Shown piece by piece: positions 8,029 to 15,894 of a DNA stretch of 64,000 nucleotides. The translations under genes were made by a program, and so were the position numbers. The number at the start of each line of letters is the position of its first letter. The first letter of the stretch is position 1. This stretch comes from Janthinobacterium rivuli (GTDB lineage Bacteria > Pseudomonadota > Gammaproteobacteria > Burkholderiales > Burkholderiaceae_D): assembly GCF_029690045.1 (NCBI RefSeq), contig NZ_CP121464.1, forward strand, positions 3,534,001 through 3,598,000, written 5' to 3'. The notes under the pieces were generated by a model. The model searched no databases and had not been told where the DNA came from. It was given only the letters and a program-made list of their open reading frames with translations.

Positions 8029-8607
8029 ATGAAAAACGCTCAAGCCAATTCACCCGCCATCAGCTTCAGCTGGTGCCACGACGCCACCGCCGAAGATACG
8101 CTCTGCAAGCTCTACCTCGACAACGTCAGCGCCGACTATATCTCCCATTCGGAACTGCAGGGCGAACGCGCCGATGCGCCCGGCAACTGGCGCGCGGACT
8201 TGCCTGAGGTCATCCGTGGTGAAATCCGCGCCGCCCTGTCGCATGACTGGGCGCATGGCGATTCGACCCTGCTGGCCGTTGCCACATCGGGCGAGGCCAT
8301 CGTCGGTATGGCCTTGGTCTCCATCGACACGCGCCAGCGCGCTTCGAAATCGTTCGCCGCGCTGGACGACCTGGTCTTGCTGCCTTCCGTGCGCGGCAGC
8401 GGCATCGGCAGCCAGCTGGTGGAGTGGGTAGCAAGCGAGTTGCGCAACCACGGCATCGCCCGTTTGTTCCTCGAATGCGGCGCGCACAACCTGACGGCGC
8501 AACAATTCTTCCAGGGCCGCGGCTTCAAGCAAGTGTCCGTCGTCATGCTGCGCGAACTCGACGCGATGACCTCCGCCGTGGATGACAAGGATGGTGACCG
8601 TGGCTGA
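8029..8607 (+). CDS. GNAT family N-acetyltransferase
   Basis: 192 aa from ATG 8029 (MKNAQANSPAISFSW). A longer frame from 7972 would intrude on the LysR-proximal promoter region and is less likely. Motif A is LDDLVLLPSVRGSGIGSQLV (R-G-x-G-I-G, about residue 120-135), followed by LFLECGAHNLTAQQFFQGRG, the usual C-terminal motif B. The substrate cannot be predicted. Its place between a divergent LysR gene and an efflux pump (119 bp downstream) suggests a detoxification or resistance role. Confidence 0.85.
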   Translation: MKNAQANSPAISFSWCHDATAEDTLCKLYLDNVSADYISHSELQGERADAPGNWRADLPEVIRGEIRAALSHDWAHGDSTLLAVATSGEAIVGMALVSIDTRQRASKSFAALDDLVLLPSVRGSGIGSQLVEWVASELRNHGIARLFLECGAHNLTAQQFFQGRGFKQVSVVMLRELDAMTSAVDDKDGDRG

Positions 8608-8726
8608 CGCCCGCCGCCCCCGACAAGCCCAGGCCCGTGGCAGCCTGGAACGTAAATATTTGCGCAGCACCCGCTTTATCCAAACAGATAGTTGTTAAAA
8701 ATTACACTAAAATTACTGAGTTACCC

Positions 8727-10214
8727 ATGCATCCAATGAAAAAATGGCTGACGCTGGCCATCGTCTCCAGCGCCTTGTTCCTGATCGTGGTCGACATGAC
8801 CGTGCTCTACACCGCCTTGCCTGCGCTGACGCGCGACTTGCAGGCTACTTCCTCGCAAAAACTGTGGATCATCAACGTGTACGCGCTGGTTGTCTCCGGT
8901 CTGCTGCCCGGCCTCGGCACCCTCGGTGACCGCTTGAGCCACAAACCCGTTTTCCTTGCCGGCCTGGCCGTGTTCGGCATCGCCTCGCTGTGCGCCGCGT
9001 TTTCGCCCGCGCCGGAACTGTTGATTTTTTCGCGCATCCTGCTGGCCATCGGCGCCGCCTTGATGATGCCGGCCACCTTGTCCATCATTCGCCTGACCTT
9101 TACGGACAACCGCGAGCGCTCGTTCGCCATCGGCGTGTGGGCGGCGATTGCCTCCGGCGGCGCCGCGTTTGGCCCCGTGCTCGGCGGTTTCCTGATGGAA
9201 CATTACTGGTGGGGTTCCGTCTTCCTGATCAACGTGCCCATCGTGCTGCTGACCCTGGTGCTGGCCGCCGTTGTCCTGCCGAAACGGGCCGGTAACCGCG
9301 ACAAACCGTGGGATTTGAAGGGTTCTTTGCAAATCATGATGGGTCTGCTTGGTGGCGTGTATGCGATCAAGGAACTGGGCAAGTCGCAGCCGTCGTATGC
9401 GCTGGCCGCCGCTTCGTTCGCCGTCGGCGCCTTCTTCATGCTCAAATTCGTGCGCCGTCAGAAGCGGCAAGCCAAGCCGCTGATCGACTTCGCCCTGTTC
9501 CGCGAACTGCCGTTTTCCAGCGCCGTGGCCGCCGCCATGGTGGCGTCCGCCGCCCTGATCGGCATGGAACTGGCGCTGAGCCAGCACATGCAGTTGGTGC
9601 GTGAGTTATCTCCGCTGGAAGCGGGTCTGCTGTTGTTGCCGCTGCCGCTGGCGTCCGTGTTTGCGGGGCCGCTGACGGGTTTCATGCTGCCGCGCGCCGA
9701 CAAGGCCAAGGTACTGTGGGGTTCGCTGCTGCTGTCCGGTATCGGCATGGCAGCGTATCTGGTGCTGCATGACGCCGCCGTCTCGGCGCAAGTGGCCAGC
9801 CTGGTAATTTTAGGCCTGGGCCTGGGCGCCGTCATGACGGCCGCATCGAGCGCCGTGATGCTCAACGTGGCGCCCCAGCAAGCGGGCATGGCCGCCTCGA
9901 TCGAGGAAGTGTCGTATGAACTGGGCGCCGTGATCGGCGTGACGGTGCTGGGCACGATTTTGTCGGCCGTCTACAGCGCCACCCTGGTGATCCCGGAAAG
10001 CGCTGGCCTGTTGCCGAACGCCCACGACACCCTCGATGCGGCGCTGCTGGCCGCAGAGCAATTGCCGGCCGAACTGGGCTTGCAAGTGTCGGAACTGGCC
10101 CGCTCGGCCTTCGACAAGGCATTCATTGTCGTGCTGGCTACGGCTTCCGCCATCCTGATGGCGGCCGCGGCCACCATCCGCCACCTGCATCTGCGGGCGC
10201 GCCGGGCAGCTTGA
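8727..10214 (+). CDS. MFS transporter, DHA2 (14-TM) drug:H+ antiporter
   Basis: 495 aa from ATG 8727 (MHPMKKWLTLAIVSS). About 14 hydrophobic helices can be traced. TALPALTRDLQATSSQKLWI in TM1-2 and LGDRLSHKPVF (motif A in loop 2-3) are typical of the DHA2/SmvA-QacA group. GAALMMPATLSIIRLTF and the later EEVSYELGAVIGVTVLG helix are characteristic of this subfamily. It should extrude cationic biocides, dyes or similar drugs across the inner membrane using the proton gradient. Likely regulated with the upstream GNAT by the divergent LysR protein. Confidence 0.88.
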   Translation: MHPMKKWLTLAIVSSALFLIVVDMTVLYTALPALTRDLQATSSQKLWIINVYALVVSGLLPGLGTLGDRLSHKPVFLAGLAVFGIASLCAAFSPAPELLIFSRILLAIGAALMMPATLSIIRLTFTDNRERSFAIGVWAAIASGGAAFGPVLGGFLMEHYWWGSVFLINVPIVLLTLVLAAVVLPKRAGNRDKPWDLKGSLQIMMGLLGGVYAIKELGKSQPSYALAAASFAVGAFFMLKFVRRQKRQAKPLIDFALFRELPFSSAVAAAMVASAALIGMELALSQHMQLVRELSPLEAGLLLLPLPLASVFAGPLTGFMLPRADKAKVLWGSLLLSGIGMAAYLVLHDAAVSAQVASLVILGLGLGAVMTAASSAVMLNVAPQQAGMAASIEEVSYELGAVIGVTVLGTILSAVYSATLVIPESAGLLPNAHDTLDAALLAAEQLPAELGLQVSELARSAFDKAFIVVLATASAILMAAAATIRHLHLRARRAA

Positions 10215-10236
10215 TGCAGCGCGATTTGGTGGCTGG

Positions 10237-10989
10237 CTACATGGCCCGGAACAGGTGCACGAAGGCGCGGCTCACGGGCAGCTCGCCGGCGTGGCCGCGC
10301 ATGCGCAGGAACAAACGGCTGGCGTCGTCGCGGCGCGTGCCGTCCAGCCAGGCCAGGTTGATCAGGGTGGAGCGGTGCACTTGCCAGAATAGCTCAGGAT
10401 CAAGCTGGGCCGCCAGTTCCGTGATGGGCGTGCGGATCAGGAATTCACCATCCACGCTGGCGACGACCGTGTACTTGTCGTCGGCGTGGAAAAAGCGCAC
10501 CTTGGCCACGTCGAGGTGGTGCGTGCGCTCGCCACGGGACGCGAGTATGTAGCGCAGCCGGGGGCGGGCCTGGCCGGGGGCGGCCGTCAGTTGCCGCAGC
10601 GCCTGCGCCATGGCCGCACCGGCGGGGGGCAAGGCCGGCGCCGCACGCAGGCGCGCCACGGTGCGAGCCAGCCGTTCGGTGGTGACGGGTTTCAATACGT
10701 AATCGAGCGCCGCGTGCTCGAAGGCTTGCAGCGCAAATTCGTCGTAGGCGGTGACGAATACCACGCGGGTTGGGCCTTCGATACCTTGTGCTACCTCCAG
10801 CCCAGTCAGTCCCGGCATCTGGATATCGAGAAAGACGATATCGGGTTCCAGTTCCGCGATGCAGGCGGCGGCCTCGACGCCGTTGCGCGCCATGTGGATG
10901 ATCTGCAAGTCCGGCCACAGGGCCAGCAGCTGGTCGCGCAGGTAGAGCGCCAGGTGCGGTTCATCGTCCGCGATCAGGGCGCGCGTCAT
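10237..10989 (-). CDS. LytTR-family response regulator (AlgR/LytR type)
   Basis: 250 aa. The receiver domain (1-120) has the acidic pair in IADDEPH, phospho-acceptor Asp in DIVFLDIQMPG, Thr in FVTAYDEFAL and Lys in DYVLKPV. The C-terminal LytTR DNA-binding domain (about 145-250) contains VRFFHADDKYTVV, ELFWQVHRSTLINLAWL and LPVSRAFVHLF. Its start overlaps the stop of the kinase gene by 4 bp (ATGA), so the two are translationally coupled and form a two-component pair. The target genes are unknown. Confidence 0.92.
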   Translation of the reverse strand: MTRALIADDEPHLALYLRDQLLALWPDLQIIHMARNGVEAAACIAELEPDIVFLDIQMPGLTGLEVAQGIEGPTRVVFVTAYDEFALQAFEHAALDYVLKPVTTERLARTVARLRAAPALPPAGAAMAQALRQLTAAPGQARPRLRYILASRGERTHHLDVAKVRFFHADDKYTVVASVDGEFLIRTPITELAAQLDPELFWQVHRSTLINLAWLDGTRRDDASRLFLRMRGHAGELPVSRAFVHLFRAM

Positions 10990-12146
10990 GCGACCGCCGG
11001 CATTGTGGAGCCGGCGCCCAGGAACGGCAGCTCCAGCACGGCTTCGACGCCAGGCCCGCTCTCGCGCTCACGCAGGCTCAGGCTGGCGGCGGCGCCGAAC
11101 TGGGCCTGCAGGCGCGAGCGCAGATTGGCCAGCGCCATGCCGTTGCCCGGACGCGGTGGCTTGCCTGGGGCCGTCAAGCCCACGCCGTCGTCAAGCACGC
11201 GGATTTCCAGGTGGCCCGCGCGTACCTCGGCATGCACGACGACGCTGCCGCCGTTCAGCTTGGGGCCGAGTCCATGCTGGATCGCGTTTTCGACCAGCGG
11301 CTGCAGCATCAGCGTGGGCATGCTGGCCAGGCGCGCTTGCGCGCTGGCGTCGATGCGGAAACGCAGACGCTCCTCCATGCGGATCTGCATCAAGCACAAA
11401 TACTGGCTTGCCATGTCGAGTTCCGCTTCCAGCGTGCTGTCGCCCTGGCGCAGCTGCGACAGGCTGGCGCGAAGGTAGCCGGAAAACGTTTCCAGCATGC
11501 GTTTCGCGCGCGGCGGGTCGTAGTCCATCAGGCTCTGGATGTTGGCCAGGGTATTGAACAGCAGGTGCGGCTCGATCTGGCCCTGCAGCAAGCGCAGGCG
11601 CGCATCCGTCACCTCGCTTTGCAGCTGCTGCTGGCGCAGGCGCGAACGCCACCAGGCCCAGTTAGCCGCCATCATAAACAGGATGAACACGGCAAACTTG
11701 GTCAGCGCGGCGGGCAGCGAGACGAACATGCCCCACAGCTTGAAACCGACCAGTATTGGCACGATGGTAAAGCCGATGCTCATGCCCAGGATGATGGCCG
11801 CCAGGGACAGCGCGCCCAGCACCATGGCGGCGCGCAGGTCGTGCACGTTCGACATGCGCTCGACCAGCGGCGCCGGCAGGCAGCGCCCGGCCAGGCGCAG
11901 CACGCCAAACAGGGCATGCACGATGCACAGGCAGATGCCGATGTTCGGCAGCAGCGATGCCCACCACCAGAGCGGCCGGTCGACCCGGCCGAAGATGGCG
12001 ACGATGGTCATCAGGACCAATGCCAGGGCGACACCGATCAGGGAAACGACCAGCAGGCGGCTCAGGGTGGGCACATCGTGCCGGGGGCGCAGTTCCCAAA
12101 GTGAACGCCAGCCCTGTAGCAAAGTCGTTTTTCTGATCATGGGCAT
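10986..12146 (-). CDS. LytS/YehU-type sensor histidine kinase
   Basis: About 386 aa from ATG 12146 (an ATG at 12140 and a GTG-type start further up are alternatives; no strong SD helps). Four or so transmembrane helices occupy residues 25-165 (for example LLVVSLIGVALALVLMTIV). The His_kinase domain then follows: QIEPHLLFNTLANIQSLMDY carries the phosphorylated His, and the ATP-binding part shows LQPLVENAIQHG (N box) and VLDDGVGL (G1). There is no large extracellular domain, so it probably senses a membrane-associated or small signal. Operon partner of the LytTR regulator. Confidence 0.88.
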   Translation of the reverse strand: MPMIRKTTLLQGWRSLWELRPRHDVPTLSRLLVVSLIGVALALVLMTIVAIFGRVDRPLWWWASLLPNIGICLCIVHALFGVLRLAGRCLPAPLVERMSNVHDLRAAMVLGALSLAAIILGMSIGFTIVPILVGFKLWGMFVSLPAALTKFAVFILFMMAANWAWWRSRLRQQQLQSEVTDARLRLLQGQIEPHLLFNTLANIQSLMDYDPPRAKRMLETFSGYLRASLSQLRQGDSTLEAELDMASQYLCLMQIRMEERLRFRIDASAQARLASMPTLMLQPLVENAIQHGLGPKLNGGSVVVHAEVRAGHLEIRVLDDGVGLTAPGKPPRPGNGMALANLRSRLQAQFGAAASLSLRERESGPGVEAVLELPFLGAGSTMPAVA

Positions 12147-12284
12147 AGTGTAGCGGCCCGTTGCGTGATTGACCAGAACATGGCTTGCCATTCATCGGCC
12201 CCATTGTCGATTCGTCGCATGCGCGCGGCCATCCGCTGGCCCGGCTGTCAATCTGTGTTCTCACCCACCGATTACAGGAGCCAC

Positions 12285-13286
12285 ATGAAGCACAGCATAC
12301 TTATCGTTGCCTGCGCCATCTTTTGCAGCGCCCAGGCAGCTGCCGCCGCCATCCTCCCTCCCATGGCAGGCATTCCCTCCGGCGTGTTTACCATGGGCAG
12401 CACGGAGCCTCGTATCAGCGACGGCAGCCATAATCCGGCCGAGGGGCCGCCCCACGAGGTGCGCGTGGCCGCATTCCGACTTGCAAAATACGAGACGACG
12501 GTGGCGCAGTTCCGGCAATTTGTTGCCGCCACAGGCTATCGGGCGGCTGGCGAATGCTGGGAGTTCGACCGCACTGACGGCATCGCGCTCAAGGCGTCGG
12601 GCTGGGACGCCCCTGCGCATGCGCCAACGGACTATCACCCCGTCATGTGCGTGAGCTGGGACGATGCGGCGGCCTATGTGCAATGGCTGGCCCGGGAAAC
12701 GGGGCGCCCATTCCGCCTGCCCAGCGAGGCGGAATGGGAATACGCGGCGCGCGCCGGCACCCGCACGAAATACTCGTCCGGAGATGCGCCTGAACAATTA
12801 TGCAAGTACGCCAACATGAAGGACCGGCGTTTCAAGGCGGCTGCGCAGCGCGATCACGGCCTCGATATGCTGGTCACCGATTGCGACGACGGCGCCGAGT
12901 ACACGGCCGTCGTGGGCATGTATGCTCCCAACGGCTACGGCTTGCACGACATGATGGGCAACGTGGCGGAATGGGTGGCCGATTGCCAGCATCCCGACTA
13001 CCGGGGCGCGCCCGTCGACGGGGCGGCCTGGCGCAGCGGTTGCGAGGCGGAAGGCGACTATTTCATCACGCGAGGCGGCAGCTATTCGTCCTCGCGCCAG
13101 GTACTGCGCAGCGCAGCGCGCGGGCATGGCGGCCGCGGCAATGCCAGCAGCCTGGGCGAAGGTTTTCGCATTGCCGAGGACCTGGACGGCTGCACGGCCA
13201 GCACCTGTGCCGGGGGTGATGCCGCATTCATCCAGGCGCTGCAAGCCGCGCAGCAGGCGGAACTGCATCGCCGCGCACGCCACTGA
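12285..13286 (+). CDS. Secreted SUMF1/FGE-sulfatase domain protein
   Basis: 333 aa from ATG 12285, with AGGAG 5 nt upstream. A signal peptide (MKHSILIVACAIFCSAQAAA) is followed by the SUMF1 fold: GIPSGVFTMGS near residue 28, YETTVAQFRQF, HPVMCVSWDDAAAYVQWL, FRLPSEAEWEYAARAGT, GLHDMMGNVAEWVADC and ITRGGSYSS. True formylglycine-generating enzymes need a Cys pair after RGGS; here that segment has none, so FGE chemistry is unlikely. It could bind ligands or have non-heme iron-type chemistry. Exported to the periplasm or outside. It stands alone between divergent and convergent genes. Confidence 0.82.
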   Translation: MKHSILIVACAIFCSAQAAAAAILPPMAGIPSGVFTMGSTEPRISDGSHNPAEGPPHEVRVAAFRLAKYETTVAQFRQFVAATGYRAAGECWEFDRTDGIALKASGWDAPAHAPTDYHPVMCVSWDDAAAYVQWLARETGRPFRLPSEAEWEYAARAGTRTKYSSGDAPEQLCKYANMKDRRFKAAAQRDHGLDMLVTDCDDGAEYTAVVGMYAPNGYGLHDMMGNVAEWVADCQHPDYRGAPVDGAAWRSGCEAEGDYFITRGGSYSSSRQVLRSAARGHGGRGNASSLGEGFRIAEDLDGCTASTCAGGDAAFIQALQAAQQAELHRRARH

Positions 13287-13294
13287 AAGCTTGC

Positions 13295-14335
13295 TTACTG
13301 CAGCAGCGGCGCCACCTTGTCGCGCAAGACCGTCCATTGGGCGTCGTGCACGGCCTGGTTGGGATCGTGCCCGGCCCGTTTCACCAGGGTAAAACCTTTG
13401 GCCGGCGCCGTGATGCTGTCAAAATATGTGCGCGCGATGACTGGCGAGGTCAGCAAGTCCGCTTCGCCCATGATGAAAAACACGGGCAAGTTAAAGCGCG
13501 TGCCCAGCGCGGGCAGGTCGACCTTGGCGAACATGCCGTCGCCGCGCAGGCCGATGAACTGGATGTACGAGTAGTCATCGGCCGCCTCGGCCGCCGCCAG
13601 GGCTTGCGGCGTGGCGTAGAACGGCGCCGGCTGCCACCAGTGCTTGGGCGGCGGATCCGTTGCCAATCCTTCATATTTGCGGTCGAAGCGGCGCAAGATA
13701 CCGAAGTTGCGCGGGTCCGTCCATGGCGGTGCACCGAGCGCCGTCAGCTTGTCCACCGTGGCGGTATCGCCAGCCACTTGCGCCAGCGCCATCACTTCCC
13801 GGTACATGCCGGTCTCATTGTCGCGCGCATTGACCACCTGTGCCGTGCCGATATACGCGTGGAACAGGTCGGGGCGCGCCTTGGCCATGTGTACGCCCAG
13901 TATCGATCCCCAGGAACTGCCCATCAAAATGACTTTCTGCTGGCCCAGATGCTGTTCGATATAGCGCGCCACGGCGATGCCGTCGTCGCGCATCTGTTCC
14001 ACCGTCAAGGTCATGTCTTCCGTCGGCTGCTGTTTCGCATACGTCATGCCGGCGCCGCGCTGGTCCCACTGCACCAGGGTGTAGTGGCGTTCCCAACCGG
14101 CATAGATGGCCTCCGCGTAGGGACTCAGTGCGTTGCCGGGGCCGCCATGGATGAACAGGATCACGGGATTGCCGCAGGCGGCGCCCGTGACCGTGATCCA
14201 TTGCTCGATGCCATTGATGGGCACATAGCCTTGCTCGCGCACGGCTTGCGTAGGCGAGGCACACGCAGGTACGGGAGCCGCTTGCGCCGTGTTGAAACAA
14301 GTTAAGAGCAGCAATGCCAGGCCTGTGATGCGCAT
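13295..14335 (-). CDS. Secreted alpha/beta hydrolase, proline iminopeptidase-like (S33)
   Basis: 346 aa from ATG 14335, with AGAGGA upstream. A signal peptide ends around AQA (residue 18). The alpha/beta-hydrolase core has the oxyanion HGGPG (residues about 82-86), WDQRGAGMT, and the nucleophile elbow MGSSWGSILG. A late Asp (GEADLL) and His (KRAGHDPNQ) complete the triad. HGGPG and DQRGAG are signatures of the prolyl aminopeptidase S33 family, which removes N-terminal residues from short peptides. It follows the related hydrolase at 14364 by 28 bp in the same direction, so they probably form an operon for peptide breakdown in the periplasm. Confidence 0.85.
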   Translation of the reverse strand: MRITGLALLLLTCFNTAQAAPVPACASPTQAVREQGYVPINGIEQWITVTGAACGNPVILFIHGGPGNALSPYAEAIYAGWERHYTLVQWDQRGAGMTYAKQQPTEDMTLTVEQMRDDGIAVARYIEQHLGQQKVILMGSSWGSILGVHMAKARPDLFHAYIGTAQVVNARDNETGMYREVMALAQVAGDTATVDKLTALGAPPWTDPRNFGILRRFDRKYEGLATDPPPKHWWQPAPFYATPQALAAAEAADDYSYIQFIGLRGDGMFAKVDLPALGTRFNLPVFFIMGEADLLTSPVIARTYFDSITAPAKGFTLVKRAGHDPNQAVHDAQWTVLRDKVAPLLQ

Positions 14336-14363
14336 ATCGTCCTCTTCTATATAGTGGGGGGAA

Positions 14364-15809
14364 CTACAGCGTGCAATCGTGCGCCGGTTTGCCGGCAATA
14401 AAACGGGTGCTGGCCTGTTCAAAGCAGGCGGGCGCCGTCCACAACAGGAAATGCGGGGCCTTGTGCACGGTGGACAGGGCCACCTTGCCGGCCTTGCTCT
14501 GCGTCAAAGCCTGCACTTGCGCCTGCGCGCCCGCGTACGGCGTCTTCGGGTCCAGCGTTCCCTGCAGCACCAGGGTCGGCGGCATTTTCGCCGGCAAGGC
14601 GCCAAAATAGGCGTCGCGCGGGTAGGTCGGCAAGCCGCCGCCCAGCAGGATGCGGGGCAGGGGACTGGTAAACAGCAATTTCTCCTCATCGCGGTCGATG
14701 TCGGTGGCGGCCCAGTTGGGGCGCAAGGACGGCTGCAGATTGTTTTCCGAATTGCTGATGATGCTGACCAGCGGAATCGACAGCGGCGACTGGGGATAGC
14801 TGCCCAGGCTGGCCGCCGCCTGCGTCAAGGTAACGCGCACGGACGCCAGTTCCGTCTCGCCGCCCTGGTCCAGCTCGCGCAGAAGATACGGAATGCGCGC
14901 GCGGGCGTTTGGCACGTCGAGCATGCCGCCCAGGAAGTTTTTCAGGTTCTTGCCGGGGATCTTCGCCAGCAGGGCGGGGTCCGCTTGCGTCTTGTCCAGC
15001 ACGCGGCGGTACAAGGTCGCGGCCGGCTCGCCCAATGCCGCATGGCAAGCCGCATCCGCGTCGCATTGGGCCAGCACCTGCATGCCGACCGTGTTGACCA
15101 CGTGCGAACGCTGGCTCAAATCCCAGCGCGCATCCGTTTGCGGCGGCACCAAGGAGTCGAAGATGACGCCCTTGACGGGCAGCGGCCCCAGTTGCAATGT
15201 CCGCAAGACCAGCTGCGTGCCATACGACACACTGTATACATAGGCGGGCGGCTGTCTGCCTTTAGCCTTGCGTTCGCCTTCGATCAGGGCTTGCAAGTCG
15301 TGCGCCGCCATCGTGATGGAAAACTGGCCCGCGTATTCCGGTACAAGGTTGAGACCGGCAAAGCAGCTGCCCCATTCAGCGCCAGCCAGCGCGCGGCCGC
15401 CGGGGCTTTGTTCCGACTCTTCCACCTTGCACAGGCGCGACGAATGGCCCGTGCCGCGGTGGTCGGGGATGAGGAATTCAAAGCCGGGAAAGCTGCGGCG
15501 CAAGGTGGGCAGCAAGCTGTAGAACGAGGCGCCCGATTCGCCGGGACCGCCCGCCACCAGCCACAGGGTGCCTTTGGCGGGTTTGCCGGCAGGTACATCG
15601 GCGGCAAACTTGCGCACGAAGACGTGCATGGCGTCCTTATTGCCCACGGCGCGGCCCTGGTCATCGTAGCTGCCGGGCACGTTCAAGCCCGAGCACAGGC
15701 TGCCGGGCATGGCCGTATCGGAGCAGGGGGTGAAGAACATCGGTTCGGCATGCAAGGATGCGCTGGAAAGCAGTACAGCCAGCAGGGTCAGGCGGGGCAG
15801 TAAGGTCAT
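14364..15809 (-). CDS. Secreted alpha/beta hydrolase with TAP-like C-terminus (S33 peptidase)
   Basis: 481 aa. The signal peptide is MTLLPRLTLLAVLLSSASLH with cleavage after HAE. The hydrolase core shows VAGGPGESG (oxyanion loop), PDHRGTGHSS, and the nucleophile in YVYSVSYGTQ. The C-terminal part carries LVLQGTLDPKTPY (acid residue) and VHKAPHFLL (His), the layout of tripeptidyl-aminopeptidase-like (TAP) S33 enzymes. Several Cys pairs fit an exported protein. It likely releases short peptides from the N-terminus of oligopeptides. First gene of a two-gene unit with the iminopeptidase-like protein. Confidence 0.85.
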   Translation of the reverse strand: MTLLPRLTLLAVLLSSASLHAEPMFFTPCSDTAMPGSLCSGLNVPGSYDDQGRAVGNKDAMHVFVRKFAADVPAGKPAKGTLWLVAGGPGESGASFYSLLPTLRRSFPGFEFLIPDHRGTGHSSRLCKVEESEQSPGGRALAGAEWGSCFAGLNLVPEYAGQFSITMAAHDLQALIEGERKAKGRQPPAYVYSVSYGTQLVLRTLQLGPLPVKGVIFDSLVPPQTDARWDLSQRSHVVNTVGMQVLAQCDADAACHAALGEPAATLYRRVLDKTQADPALLAKIPGKNLKNFLGGMLDVPNARARIPYLLRELDQGGETELASVRVTLTQAAASLGSYPQSPLSIPLVSIISNSENNLQPSLRPNWAATDIDRDEEKLLFTSPLPRILLGGGLPTYPRDAYFGALPAKMPPTLVLQGTLDPKTPYAGAQAQVQALTQSKAGKVALSTVHKAPHFLLWTAPACFEQASTRFIAGKPAHDCTL

Positions 15810-15894
15810 CGGCTACTTTGGCGGCGGTGGGGAACAGCTGCCAAAGTAGCGTTTTTTACACCAATTGTCCAGATGGAAAGTTTTCCACTCGGAT